From Chordicoccus furentiruminis (GTDB taxonomy: Bacteria > Bacillota > Clostridia > Lachnospirales > Lachnospiraceae), in the NCBI RefSeq assembly GCF_019355395.1, contig NZ_CP048829.1, positions 1,887,501 to 1,951,500 of the forward strand: 64,000 bases of DNA, in the 5' to 3' direction. The position numbers and the translations under genes are program-made. Positions 43,067-51,856 of this stretch are shown here, piece by piece (within the stretch, counting starts at the first letter, position 1; each line of letters begins with the position of its first letter). The notes below the pieces were generated by a model. It was not told where the DNA came from and searched no databases. It worked only from the letters and a program-made list of their open reading frames with translations.

Positions 43067-45342
43067 AGTATAATGCGAATACCGGCTACTATTACTACGA
43101 CAGCATGAAGAACGCGGCGACCTATAATCGTTCGGCCGGCCGGTTCTACGTGTACAATTTTCGTGAGGGAGCGGCTCCGTCCCAAGATGTGGATGACAGC
43201 GACTTCCTGCCGTTCAACACGGGCTGCTCACCCGGCCAGTATTTCAGCAACAAGAATAAGTTTCAGGTCAATTACTGGTTCGGCATGAGCAGTGAGGTGA
43301 AATTCTTCCTGCCGAACAATGCAGGAGAGAAAGACGCATCCGGCAATTACGGAAACCAGTCCACGAACGGAGATGATATGGTCTTCAAGTTCTCCGGCGA
43401 CGACGTCGTCTGGGTCCTCGTGGACGGGAAGACCCTGCTGGATCTGGGCGGCGTGCACGACGTCGTCTACGGCGAGATCGACTTCTCGAGAGGAGAAGTG
43501 ACCGTCGTACAGGGTGCGAACGGTCAGTCGGCCTATCTGAAGGTGAAGGAAATGAGCGACGGCACGCTGGGCTACGATCACGGCGGATTGAAAACGACTG
43601 CCACCTTTGACTTGTCCTCCGGCGAGCATACGCTGACGCTTTATTATCTGGAGCGCGGCGGCTCCCAGTCGAACGCGGCGATCTATTTCAATCTCGCGCC
43701 GCGGTATTCGCTGACGCTGAACAAGCGGGACGAGAATACGACTACGAAGCTGCAGGGAGCGAAGTTCGGCGTGTACACCGACGAGAACTGCTCGGTTCCA
43801 GCTCTTCTCTGGAGAACGGACGGGACACAGACCAACCTCTTTACGACGGATCAGAGCGGACAGATTCAGTGCAACGGGCTCGGCGCGGGCCGGACCTATT
43901 ATCTGAAGGAGCTGACACCTCCGGACGGTTATCCGGATGTATCGGACCATACGATCATTCTGAAGATCGACCAGCAGGGAACCGCTTCGGTCAGCACGGC
44001 GGACAGCGGCGGAAGCTGGATGGTGGACGAGGAAAACAGTCAGATCTCATCGGAGCAGAACGCGGGGACCAAAGGCACCTTCCACCTCACACTGAACGTG
44101 GACAACCAGAAGACGACGCGCGTCACGGTTCGGAAGATCTGGAAGGACGCGGACGGAAACACGATCGACGGAAGCGCGCTTGGCGGGTACGCCGCTTCCT
44201 TCGAGCTCTGGCGGAGAACAGCCGGCTCGTCGGGAGGATCGTCCTCTCAGAATACGACGCATACGGTCACGTTCCGGACGCAGTACTTCGGAAGCGACAA
44301 TGGAACCAACAGGGATACCGCTCCGATCCGTCAGGGCGGGACGCAGACCGTCACGGTGAAGGACGGCGATACCCTGCCATTTGATGTGGCGGTGGACGCG
44401 GACAATATGGGAATTTACTCCGTGGCGGCCAACAGCGTTCCTCTGACTGGTACGATGAGCGACTCCACCGGAAATGATAAGTTTCAGGTCAGCGGGAAAT
44501 GGGTCAGCCTTTACCGGAAGGGTCGGTATCAGCTGAGCAACATCAGGCGGGATCAGACGGTCGTCGTCACCTTCCTCGGCTATCTGCAGTACGACGGCGG
44601 TTCGCCTTCCATCGCGAAGTCCGTGACGGTCACGCCGGGGACGGCGGCAGCGGGCGGCGGATCCGGGGCCGGCGGGACTACGGAGCCGGCGACGAACGAG
44701 AAGGTGCCGGGCCTGACGGAAAATCCGGTTACGCTGAATGGCGGAACCTGGAGCTACACCTGGGAGAATCTTCCGACCGCGGACAGCAGCAATCAGGCAT
44801 ACTACTACTATGTGAAGGAAACCGGGTCGACGCCGGGTTATACCGTCTCGATGGACAACAATGACGGCATCACCGACGGGACCATCAAGGCGACAAACAC
44901 GCAGGAGGCGGTTTCCGTCCCGGTTGCAAAGAAGTGGGTGGACGGCGACAACCGGAAAAAGATCCGCCCGAACGAGGTACAGATCCGGCTCTATCAGGAT
45001 GAGCAAATGACAGAAAAGACCGTCACGCTGAGCGCGGCCAGAAACTGGCAGGGCGCCTTCAACGGTCTTCCGAAATACCGCTATACCGCTTCGGGCGGTA
45101 CGCTGACGGCGGAGGAGATTCAGTATACGGTGAAGGAGGAAAACGTTCCGGACGGATACTGGTCTTCTGTCGATGGCTCCGTGGCGACGGGCTATGCCGT
45201 CACCAACCATCTCACGTACGAGCTGCCGAACTCCGGCGGCCCGGGTACTTACCTGTTTACCTTCAGCGGAGCGGCGGCTCTGGCGGCCGCGCTGCTGTTC
45301 ACCATCAAAGCCAGACGAAAGGAGGAGAGGGGAGAGCCGTAA
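43051..45342 (+). pseudogene. LPXTG pilus adhesin missing its N-terminus
   Basis: From about 43066 the frame encodes an adhesin starting in mid-domain (NANTGYYYYDSMKNAATYN). The same block occurs deep inside the giant adhesin as ESGYFEYDSTQNFAHLN. It continues with the fibro-slime/PA14-like GDDVVWVLVDGKTLLDLGG, several Cna-B domains (KELTPPDGY, KETGSTPGY) and a sorting signal LPNSGG, helix and KARRKEERG. There is no signal peptide: the start-like TTG/ATG at 43051 lies in IS21 DNA. It is the first gene of the GC-rich pilus locus and is inactivated by IS21. About 720 residues of coding sequence remain open. Confidence 0.85.
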
Positions 45343-45572
45343 GGACTGGCTGACAGTTCCCGAAAAGGGAGCAGTTAAAAAGGATCGGAAAGCACAGGCG
45401 GAGCCGTCCCTGCGGCTGCGCTCCTGCGCCGGACAAATCAGACGACAGGAGGAGGATAAGACTGAACGTAGGAGAGGAGGAGAGGCCCATCAGAGCGGGC
45501 GAAAGAGCCTGAACAGCAGAAACAGAACCATTTTCAGCAAGCAAGAAACCAGGAAGAAAAGGAGAACGAAGT

Positions 45573-47203
45573 ATGAAACAGCTGTGGAAAAAACTGGGGG
45601 GGGACTGCTGATCGCCGCAGTAATGATCCTCGCGATGGCGGTTCCGGCGATGGCAGCAGACACGGGTACGGACACGAAGAAAAATGCAGAACTCACCATC
45701 ACCGGTCTTGCGGCAGGAGATACCGTGAAGCTCTATCAGATCGGCACTTCCGATGCGAACGGAGAGCTCACGCTCATCCCGGACAAAGACAGCAAACCGA
45801 TTTTTAACGATTCTGTGAATCCGACCGTACAGGAGATCACGGCGGTTGCGAACCAGATTCAATCCGGGGCGATCAAACCGACACTCGTGCAAACCAGGAC
45901 GCTGACCGGGGAAAACTATACATACAGCGCAGCCGCGGCGGGCGTCTATCTCGCGCTGATCACATCGGTCGACGGGAACACGGTCTACAATCCGATCCTT
46001 CTGTCCGCCAACCTCACGGAGGACGGCCTCACGGGCGGATCAGTCGATGCGTTAAATTCGTACATGAACTCGGCGGTCGCGAAATCCTCGCATCCCGATG
46101 TCAACAAGGACGAGGACACGGTCAGGAAAGACAGGGATAATGACGGTGGCACCATCCAGACCGGATCCGTCGGCGAGCGGGTGAACTATACGGTTACGCC
46201 GGCTCTCCCAGTTTATCCGGACAATGCCGTCAACCAGACCGTTTACCTCGCGGATACGATGGAGGCAGGTCTTACCTTCGAGTATGATACTTTGACGATT
46301 AAGTGGAACGGTAAGTCTTTGACCAACGACGGCAGCGGCGCCTTCAAGGACGGAGCCATCGTGATCGCGAATGCGCAGAAGGCGGATAACGGATTCCGTA
46401 TGAGCTTCGTCTACAACAATCTGAAGAACATAGGGCCGGTTGTGACGTACAGCGCGGTCATCAACGACAGGGCGAAGATCGGTTCGGAGGGCAACAAGAA
46501 CAACGTCCGGTATTACTACGCGAGCAATCCGACCGGCGGAAACACGTACGATACCCTCGATAAGGAGCCGCAGGAAAGCGAGAATATCAGGAAGAAGAAG
46601 GATCAGGAAATCGTCTATACCTACGAAATCAAGTTCAGAAAGACCGACGACAGCGACACGTCGAAGGGACTCTCCGGTGCGGTGTACGGGCTGTATGCGG
46701 ATCACGACTGCACGAAGCTGGTCGACAGGATCGAGACGAACAAGTACGGGGACGGTGCTTCTTCCAAGGTGGGCGTAGGAACCTATTATCTGAAGGAGCT
46801 GGTGCCGCCGAAGGGGTATTCGCTTGACAAGACCACAGTGACGCCGGTCGAGGCGAGATGGACAACGGCGACGGCGACCACGACGGTCTCAACGGAGCGG
46901 AGCGAATATACGTCCAAGAAGCCCGAAGAGAATGCGGTTCAGGTCGGCTGGCTGAAGGACAACGTCTTCTACGCGATGGATTTGTATTCGGCGGAGACGG
47001 ACACGGTTAAGCCGGCTTATCTCTCATCCAACACGAAGACTGCGGACACGGTCACCTTCACCGAGAAGAACACTGCCGGAAGCGGCGTGGTGGTGGCGGC
47101 CGATCTCAAGGATACAAAGCTGGGTCTGCTCCCGTCCACCGGCGGTCCGGTCCGCTTCGGGGCTTCGCGGAGGCTTTCCGGTGACGGCGGTGTGGAGAGA
47201 CGT
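45573..47203 (+). pseudogene. Major pilin, frameshifted at a G8 tract and lacking its membrane anchor
   Basis: The ATG at 45573 follows AAGGAG, and its first codons (MKQLWKKLGG) are a signal peptide start, but the frame stops at 45609. The rest of the signal peptide (LLIAAVMILAMAVPAMAA) and the whole pilin lie in another frame, which would be joined if the G8 tract had nine (or six) G. The pilin shows the D1 region (VKLYQIGTSDANGEL), the isopeptide domain (LADTMEAGLTFEYD), a Cna-B domain (KELVPPKGY) and LPSTGG. After LPSTGG the usual helix is missing: 28 residues on, the frame runs straight into the sortase. This may be phase OFF plus a deletion. Confidence 0.75.
45596..45603 (+). repeat. G8 homopolymer in the pilin signal peptide
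   Basis: Eight G lie in codons 8-11 of the pilin frame. Slippage by one base gained, or two lost, would restore the reading frame, so the tract could act as an on/off switch. Confidence 0.85.
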
Positions 47204-48070
47204 ATGAGAAAACAGGGAAGAAAAAAACGCGTCGGGCGGGTCATCCTCTTTCTGACAGGTCTGTCCATACTGCTTTACCCCGCGGTCAGCGGGCGCTGGA
47301 ACGCGTGGCGGGCCGACCGGCTTCGGAGCGGCTATCAGGAGACCGTCCGCAACACCGATACGTCCGAGACGGACGAAATGCGAAAGGCGGCCGAGGCGTA
47401 CAACCGGACTCTGTACGTGCCGTCCGTGCCGGATGCATTTTCCATCCGGGACGGCGTGAAGGATAAGACGTACGAGTCGCTGCTCAACCCGAACGGGGAC
47501 GGCGTGATGGGCTATCTCGAGATTCCGGCAATCGACGTGTCGCTGCCGATCGGGCATTATACGACGAAGGAAACGCTGGAGAAGGGCGCGGGTCATCTCT
47601 TCGGGAGCAGTCTTCCGGTCGGGGGGAAGGGAACTCATTCCGTGATCTCGGCGCACCGGGGGCTTCCTTCCGCGAAGCTGTTCACGGACCTCAATCTGCT
47701 GAAGAAGGGCGATCACTTCTTTCTGCATGTGCTCGACGAGACGCTGGCCTATGAGGTGGACCAGATCCTGACCGTGGAACCGGACCAGACGGAATCGCTG
47801 GCGATCGACCGGTCGAAGGACTATGTGACGCTGGCCACCTGTACGCCCTATGCGGTCAATACGCAGCGGCTTCTCGTGCGGGGACACCGGGTGCCGTACA
47901 CGGACGAGGTGTACCGGAGCGAGGAGGCGCAGCCGGTCCGTCAGGATAAGACGAGGCTTCTGATCCAGCTCCTCTGCGCGGCGGCGGGCGTCGCGATCGC
48001 GGCGGTGATCGTCCGGATCGTGACGTTGATTGAGAACAGGCGGGGAGGCGGGCCGAAGCATGGCGGATGA
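47204..48070 (+). CDS. Class C sortase of the GC-rich pilus locus
   Basis: This 288-residue sortase starts at the ATG after GGAGAG. It has an N-terminal helix (VGRVILFLTGLSILLYP), the catalytic His in SAHRGLPSAKLFTD, the Cys in TLATCTPYAVN, the Arg in RLLVRGHR and a C-terminal membrane helix. The same frame is open upstream through the pilin, so a pilin-sortase fusion would result if the pilin were in frame. It closely resembles the sortase at 3010, with GC-rich codons. It overlaps the next sortase by 11 bases and appears intact. Confidence 0.9.
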   Translation: MRKQGRKKRVGRVILFLTGLSILLYPAVSGRWNAWRADRLRSGYQETVRNTDTSETDEMRKAAEAYNRTLYVPSVPDAFSIRDGVKDKTYESLLNPNGDGVMGYLEIPAIDVSLPIGHYTTKETLEKGAGHLFGSSLPVGGKGTHSVISAHRGLPSAKLFTDLNLLKKGDHFFLHVLDETLAYEVDQILTVEPDQTESLAIDRSKDYVTLATCTPYAVNTQRLLVRGHRVPYTDEVYRSEEAQPVRQDKTRLLIQLLCAAAGVAIAAVIVRIVTLIENRRGGGPKHGG

Positions 48071-48476
48071 AAGCGGAAAGAAGACCGGAGTGCGCACCCG
48101 GCTGTACCAGCTGACGATCGCGGTCCTGCTTCTCGTCGGAGCGGGCGGCCTCCTCTATCCGCTGGTCAGTGCCGCGTGGAACGCGTACCGTGAGCAGCGG
48201 CTGATCTCGTCCTACTCCGAGACGGTGAAGAAGCTGGATGACCGGCGAAACCGGGAAATCTGGGAGGACGCGCTCGCCTACAACCGGCAGCACCGGGTGA
48301 ACGCGCCGACGGATGCCTTCGGCAAAGAGAAGGAAGCGGATCTGCCGCATCCGTACGCGGATCTTCTGAATCCGAACGGGGACGGCGTGATGGGGTACAT
48401 CGAGATCCCGAAGATCGCGCTTTCGATTCCGATCGGGCACGGCACCGGGCCGGACGTGCTGGAGCGGGGCTGCGGG
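48060..48476 (+). pseudogene. Second class C sortase, truncated before its active site
   Basis: The first 139 residues match a class C sortase (membrane helix, YADLLNPNGDGVMGYIEIPKI, PIGHGTGPDVLERG). Directly after, where the conserved 'GHLEGTSLPVGG' block and then His, Cys and Arg should follow, the sequence passes into the start of the next pilin gene. A deletion of about 450 bases is implied. The frame runs on to 48665 without homology. It cannot be active. Confidence 0.85.
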
Positions 48477-48489
48477 GCGCGTAAGACGG

Positions 48490-49224
48490 ATGAGGGTTCT
48501 TGCGCTTCTTCTCGCGCTTCTCTGTCTGACGGCGGTTTGTCCGGCGGCGTCCGCGGAGTCCTTCACGGAGGAGAAAAAGGGAAGTCTCCGGATCACGGTC
48601 CTTCTCGAGACGGTGGAGAAGGATCAGAACGATCAGTGGAAGAGCGTGCCGGTGCCGGGGCTTAAGGTGCGGCTCTACCGGACGGCGGATCTTGACGTGA
48701 AGGACAACGGAGAGGCGGCCTACCGGTCTGTTCCGGCCTTCGCCGGCGCCGGGGTCGCCTATGACGGGGCGATGGACGCGGAACAGTCGATGAAGGCCGC
48801 GGAGAAGCTGGCGGCATCGGCCGGCGGAGCACAGCCGGACGCGGAGGGCGTGACGGACCAGAACGGCGTGCTATCGTTTGCGGATCTGGCGCCGGGGATG
48901 TATCTGGCGGTGCAGCAGGGAACCGCGGAGACGGCCGACGGCCGGATCGTCATCTCGCCGGCTCTCTGGCAGGTTCCGATGCCCGAAAGGGAGTCTTCCG
49001 GGGAATACCGGTGGACGTATCAGGTGGAGGTCTTCCCAAAGGCGGGCACGCTGCATGTGCAGCCGGCCGTACAGGCGATCGCCAAGCCGACGCCGCCCGG
49101 AGGACCTGTTTCGGGCCGTCCGGTGAAGACAGGCGATCCGGGCCATCCGGTCCTGTGGGCCGTGACCGCTCTTCTCGCACTGCTCGTGATCGGAGCGGCG
49201 CTGGGACGGCGGAAGCGGACGTGA
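48490..49224 (+). CDS. Minor pilin with VKTGD sorting motif
   Basis: This 244-residue secreted protein has a signal peptide (VLALLLALLCLTAVCPAASA), a SpaB-like ectodomain (VPGLKVRLYRTADLDV; FADLAPGMYLAVQQG) and a C-terminal anchor PVKTGDPG, helix and GRRKRT. VKTGD in place of LPXTG is a known sortase substrate variant in Clostridia. The minor pilin at 3878 has the same domain plan. Its start is only 14 bases after the sortase truncation point, with no good ribosome binding site, so the deletion may also have removed its translation signal. It ends at a strong terminator. Confidence 0.82.
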   Translation: MRVLALLLALLCLTAVCPAASAESFTEEKKGSLRITVLLETVEKDQNDQWKSVPVPGLKVRLYRTADLDVKDNGEAAYRSVPAFAGAGVAYDGAMDAEQSMKAAEKLAASAGGAQPDAEGVTDQNGVLSFADLAPGMYLAVQQGTAETADGRIVISPALWQVPMPERESSGEYRWTYQVEVFPKAGTLHVQPAVQAIAKPTPPGGPVSGRPVKTGDPGHPVLWAVTALLALLVIGAALGRRKRT

Positions 49225-49264
49225 CCGGGACGCGCGGCCGGATCTCTGCACGGGAATAAAACAA

Positions 49265-49312
49265 TCGGGGGAACCGCTGTACGGGAAAAAGTACGGCGGC
49301 TCCCCCGGTTTT
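49265..49312 (+). terminator. Strong terminator of the GC-rich pilus locus
   Basis: CGGGGGAACCGCTGTAC pairs with GTACGGCGGCTCCCCCG around an eight-base loop, followed by GGTTTT. Confidence 0.9.
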
Positions 49313-49319
49313 ACGGTTC

Positions 49320-49338
49320 CGGAACAAATATTGTTCCG
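49320..49338. promoter_or_regulatory. Palindromic operator candidate upstream of the RpiR-type gene
   Basis: CGGAACAA-ATA-TTGTTCCG has two perfect 8-base arms around a three-base centre. It lies just after the pilus terminator and about 110 bases before a candidate promoter of the regulator gene. The rest of the 300-base gap (49225-49525) holds only the terminator, this dyad and the promoter. Confidence 0.5.
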
Positions 49339-49447
49339 CCCGGGTGACCGCTTCGCCGGCTGCGGAATCTTCCGCCGGCCCTGCGGCTGATCCGGCGGGC
49401 GATGAGCCGCTCCGTCTGATTTCCTTACGCGCAGGATGTCTTCGGGC

Positions 49448-49476
49448 TTGCAAACAGGGCGGAATTTGAGTACATT
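49448..49476 (+). promoter_or_regulatory. Promoter of the RpiR-type regulator gene
   Basis: TTGCAA and TACATT are separated by 17 bases, about 50 bases before the GTG start of the regulator. Confidence 0.5.
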
Positions 49477-49525
49477 TTCCTTATCAGTGCGCGGGAAGCG
49501 GACCAATCCCGCGCCGGGAAAGGAA

Positions 49526-50413
49526 GTGAAACAGCAAAGGATGAGCGGATCGAACGGAAAAAAGGAAGGGATCCGGACGGTGGAGGATCTGATTCACCGC
49601 ATGCTTTCCGTCTCGGAGGACTCGCCGGTTTACCGGCGGATCGCCGTCTACATTGAGCAGCATTATCTTCAGGTGATTTTCATGACGGCGGAGAATCTCG
49701 CGTCCGCGCTGGGCGTCAGTCAGGGCAGCGTCTCGAAATTCTGCATCGCGCTCGGATACAGGGGATACGCGGATTTTCTGCGCAGCCTGCAGCAGATCGT
49801 GGGCAGGGAATTCACGGCGCCGAACCGCTACCATTATACGGCGTCCAGCACGCACCATACGGATGACGTGATCGAAAAGGAGATCGAAAACATCCGTTCT
49901 CTCAAGGAAACCACGCAGAGCCGGGAATATCAGACGCTGGTCGGGGATATGGCGTCCGCCGGGCATCTGCTCCTTCTCTCGGCCCGGATGTCGGCCACGC
50001 TGCTTCCGTATCTGAAATACATTCTCGACAAGCTCCGCGACAATGTGGATGTGATCACGCCGGGCGGAGAGTTCGATCTGGTGTCGTTTCACTATGATCC
50101 AACCCGGGCGCTGGTGCTGGCGATCGGACTGCCACGGTACCCGAAGGTTCTCGTCGACAAGATGAAGGAGCTGAAGAAGGCCGGATTCCGGATCGACGCG
50201 ATCACGGACAGCCGGTTCTCGCCGCTTTGCGAGGCGGCAGATCATTTTGTGCTGATCCCCACGACGGTCGCTTCGATCTTTGACATCTACAGCACACCGA
50301 TCATGTTTCTGAATCTGCTGGCGTCGGATCTGTCCCAGAAGATTCCCGGTGTCGAGGAAAGACTCTCGAAAATCGAGCGGTACGAACGGGAGAGCGGAGT
50401 CTACACGGGATAA
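49526..50413 (+). CDS. RpiR/MurR-family transcription regulator (HTH plus SIS domain)
   Basis: The protein has an N-terminal helix-turn-helix (FMTAENLASALGVSQGSVSKF) and a C-terminal sugar-isomerase-like SIS domain (LLLLSARMSATLLPYLKYIL to LIPTTVASIFDIYSTPI), 295 residues from the GTG at 49526; the ATG at 49541 is an alternative. SIS domains bind small phosphorylated or charged effectors. It is followed after 130 bases by the catabolic operon in the same direction, whose promoter region carries a palindrome, so it probably controls that operon in response to substrate or an intermediate. RpiR proteins can repress or activate. Confidence 0.88.
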   Translation: MKQQRMSGSNGKKEGIRTVEDLIHRMLSVSEDSPVYRRIAVYIEQHYLQVIFMTAENLASALGVSQGSVSKFCIALGYRGYADFLRSLQQIVGREFTAPNRYHYTASSTHHTDDVIEKEIENIRSLKETTQSREYQTLVGDMASAGHLLLLSARMSATLLPYLKYILDKLRDNVDVITPGGEFDLVSFHYDPTRALVLAIGLPRYPKVLVDKMKELKKAGFRIDAITDSRFSPLCEAADHFVLIPTTVASIFDIYSTPIMFLNLLASDLSQKIPGVEERLSKIERYERESGVYTG

Positions 50414-50418
50414 AGTGA

Positions 50419-50447
50419 TTGACAAGCTCCGGAAACGATGCTATACC
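50419..50447 (+). promoter_or_regulatory. Upstream promoter P1 of the catabolic operon
   Basis: TTGACA and TATACC are separated by exactly 17 bases, a near-consensus sigma-A promoter, starting six bases after the regulator stop codon. A dyad followed by seven T (TGTCAGA with TCTGGCA at 50465-50499) lies just downstream and could stop transcripts from P1 or from the regulator gene. Confidence 0.6.
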
Positions 50448-50475
50448 TCTTTGCATGACGAAGGTGTCAGACGGT

Positions 50476-50526
50476 TTGAAAGCCATCTGGCATTTTTTTA
50501 TACTCCGATAGTAATGAAATTATTAC
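50476..50526 (+). promoter_or_regulatory. Promoter P2 and operator of the catabolic operon
   Basis: TTGAAA (50476-50481) and TATACT (50499-50504) are 17 bases apart. At the predicted start of transcription lies GTAATGAAATTATTAC (50511-50526), with perfect GTAAT/ATTAC arms. A repressor bound here would block P2. The strong ribosome binding site GGAAAGGAGTG follows directly. Confidence 0.6.
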
Positions 50527-50542
50527 GGAAAGGAGTGATGGA

Positions 50543-51853
50543 ATGAACACAGCACTGAACACGGCGGAAGTTCCGATGGCGGTTCGGGACGGCGGAGAAG
50601 GACGTCTCCGGATCTGTATGGAGCGGTTTATGGCGGACTTCAACGCGATGGCGTCATTCGGCCGGAATCAGAACGGCGGAATTGACCGGTCCTTCGCGTC
50701 GCCTGAGGACAGGCGGGTGAGACAGTGGATCCTCGGACGCTGGCGGGCGATGGGACTCGAGGTTTCCGTTGACCCGATCGCCAATCTCTGGGGAAGACTT
50801 GAGGGGGAGGAAAATCTTCCGCCGATCGTGATCGGATCGCATCACGACGCGGTTCCGGACGGAGGCAGGTACGACGGCGCGATGGGCGTCATGATGGCCA
50901 CGGAGGCGGCGAGAACCCTCATCGAAAACGGCGTCCGTCTCCGCCATCCGCTCTGCCTGATCTCCTTCACAGCAGAGGAACCGAATACGTTCAACCTCTC
51001 GACGCTCGGAAGCAAGGTGGTCTGCGGGAGGCTGAAGAAGGAGGATCTGGCGGAGGTCAGGGACCGGAGCGGTCAGATCAGGCTGACCGACGCGCTGAAG
51101 GAGCTGGGCGGGGATCCGGACCATCTGGAACGCGCACGGATCCGGCCGGGCGGGATTTCCTGTTTCCTCGAAGCGCACAACGAGCTCGGCCGGCAGCTCG
51201 AAAGCGCCGGGAGACGGATCAGCGGCGTGTCCATGATCACCGGACTCTACCGTGAGAAAGTCCGAATCACGGGGGAAGCCAATCACGCGGGCACCACGAT
51301 GATGCAGGACCGGAGGGACGCGTCCCTCGCGCTCGACGAGATGGCGCTGGCGCTGGAGAGGGCGGCGCGCGAGCGCCGTTCCCCGAACGTCACCGCGACG
51401 ATGGGCTATGTGAAGCTCAGTCCCAACGAGGCGAACATCATCCCGGGGAGCGCGGAAGGCGTGATCGATATCCGGACCTCGAAGGAGGAGGACCTGAACG
51501 CGCTGCTTGCGGCGCTCGACGCCGCTTCGGCGGAATGCGGCAGGAAGCGGAAGGTCCGGGTGGAAAGGGAGTGCATTCTTTCCCAGAAGGCGCAGCCGAT
51601 GGACGGAGAAATCGCGGAGGCGGTTCAGAGAGGCATCCGGGCTGTGGACGAACCGCCGGGCTCCGTGATCAGTATGGCGGGCCATGACGCCGCCAATATG
51701 CAGCGCATCGCGCCGTCCGGCATGATCTTTGTGAGGAGCGTCGGGGGGTACGGCCACTGCCGCAGGGAATACTGCAGGGAAGAGGACATGGAGAAAGCGG
51801 CCAACGCGATGCTGGAAACGATTCGGATTCTGGATGAGCAGATGGAGGACTGA
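50543..51853 (+). CDS. M20-family amidohydrolase (N-carbamoyl-L-amino acid hydrolase / allantoate amidohydrolase type)
   Basis: This 436-residue zinc-dependent hydrolase opens the N-carbamoyl (ureido) group of its substrate. The metal ligands of the family are all visible: His in GSHHDAV, Asp in GRYDGAMG, Glu in AEEPNTFN, His in FLEAHNE and the last His in GYGHCRREY. The dimerisation lid domain lies between (ITGEANHAGTTMM). It starts after GGAAAGGAGTG and is the first gene of the operon. Beside the lyase and urocanase homologues the best guess is N-carbamoyl-L-glutamate as substrate, giving glutamate, CO2 and ammonia. Allantoate is the alternative; no allantoin genes are seen. Confidence 0.85.
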   Translation: MNTALNTAEVPMAVRDGGEGRLRICMERFMADFNAMASFGRNQNGGIDRSFASPEDRRVRQWILGRWRAMGLEVSVDPIANLWGRLEGEENLPPIVIGSHHDAVPDGGRYDGAMGVMMATEAARTLIENGVRLRHPLCLISFTAEEPNTFNLSTLGSKVVCGRLKKEDLAEVRDRSGQIRLTDALKELGGDPDHLERARIRPGGISCFLEAHNELGRQLESAGRRISGVSMITGLYREKVRITGEANHAGTTMMQDRRDASLALDEMALALERAARERRSPNVTATMGYVKLSPNEANIIPGSAEGVIDIRTSKEEDLNALLAALDAASAECGRKRKVRVERECILSQKAQPMDGEIAEAVQRGIRAVDEPPGSVISMAGHDAANMQRIAPSGMIFVRSVGGYGHCRREYCREEDMEKAANAMLETIRILDEQMED

Positions 51854-51856
51854 AGG

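Noticed and set aside
50543-51853. Allantoate amidohydrolase with xanthine dehydrogenase as a purine degradation cluster
   Set aside because: No allantoinase, urate-handling or purine permease genes are present, and the cluster centre is a lyase, a urocanase homologue and a quaternary-amine importer.
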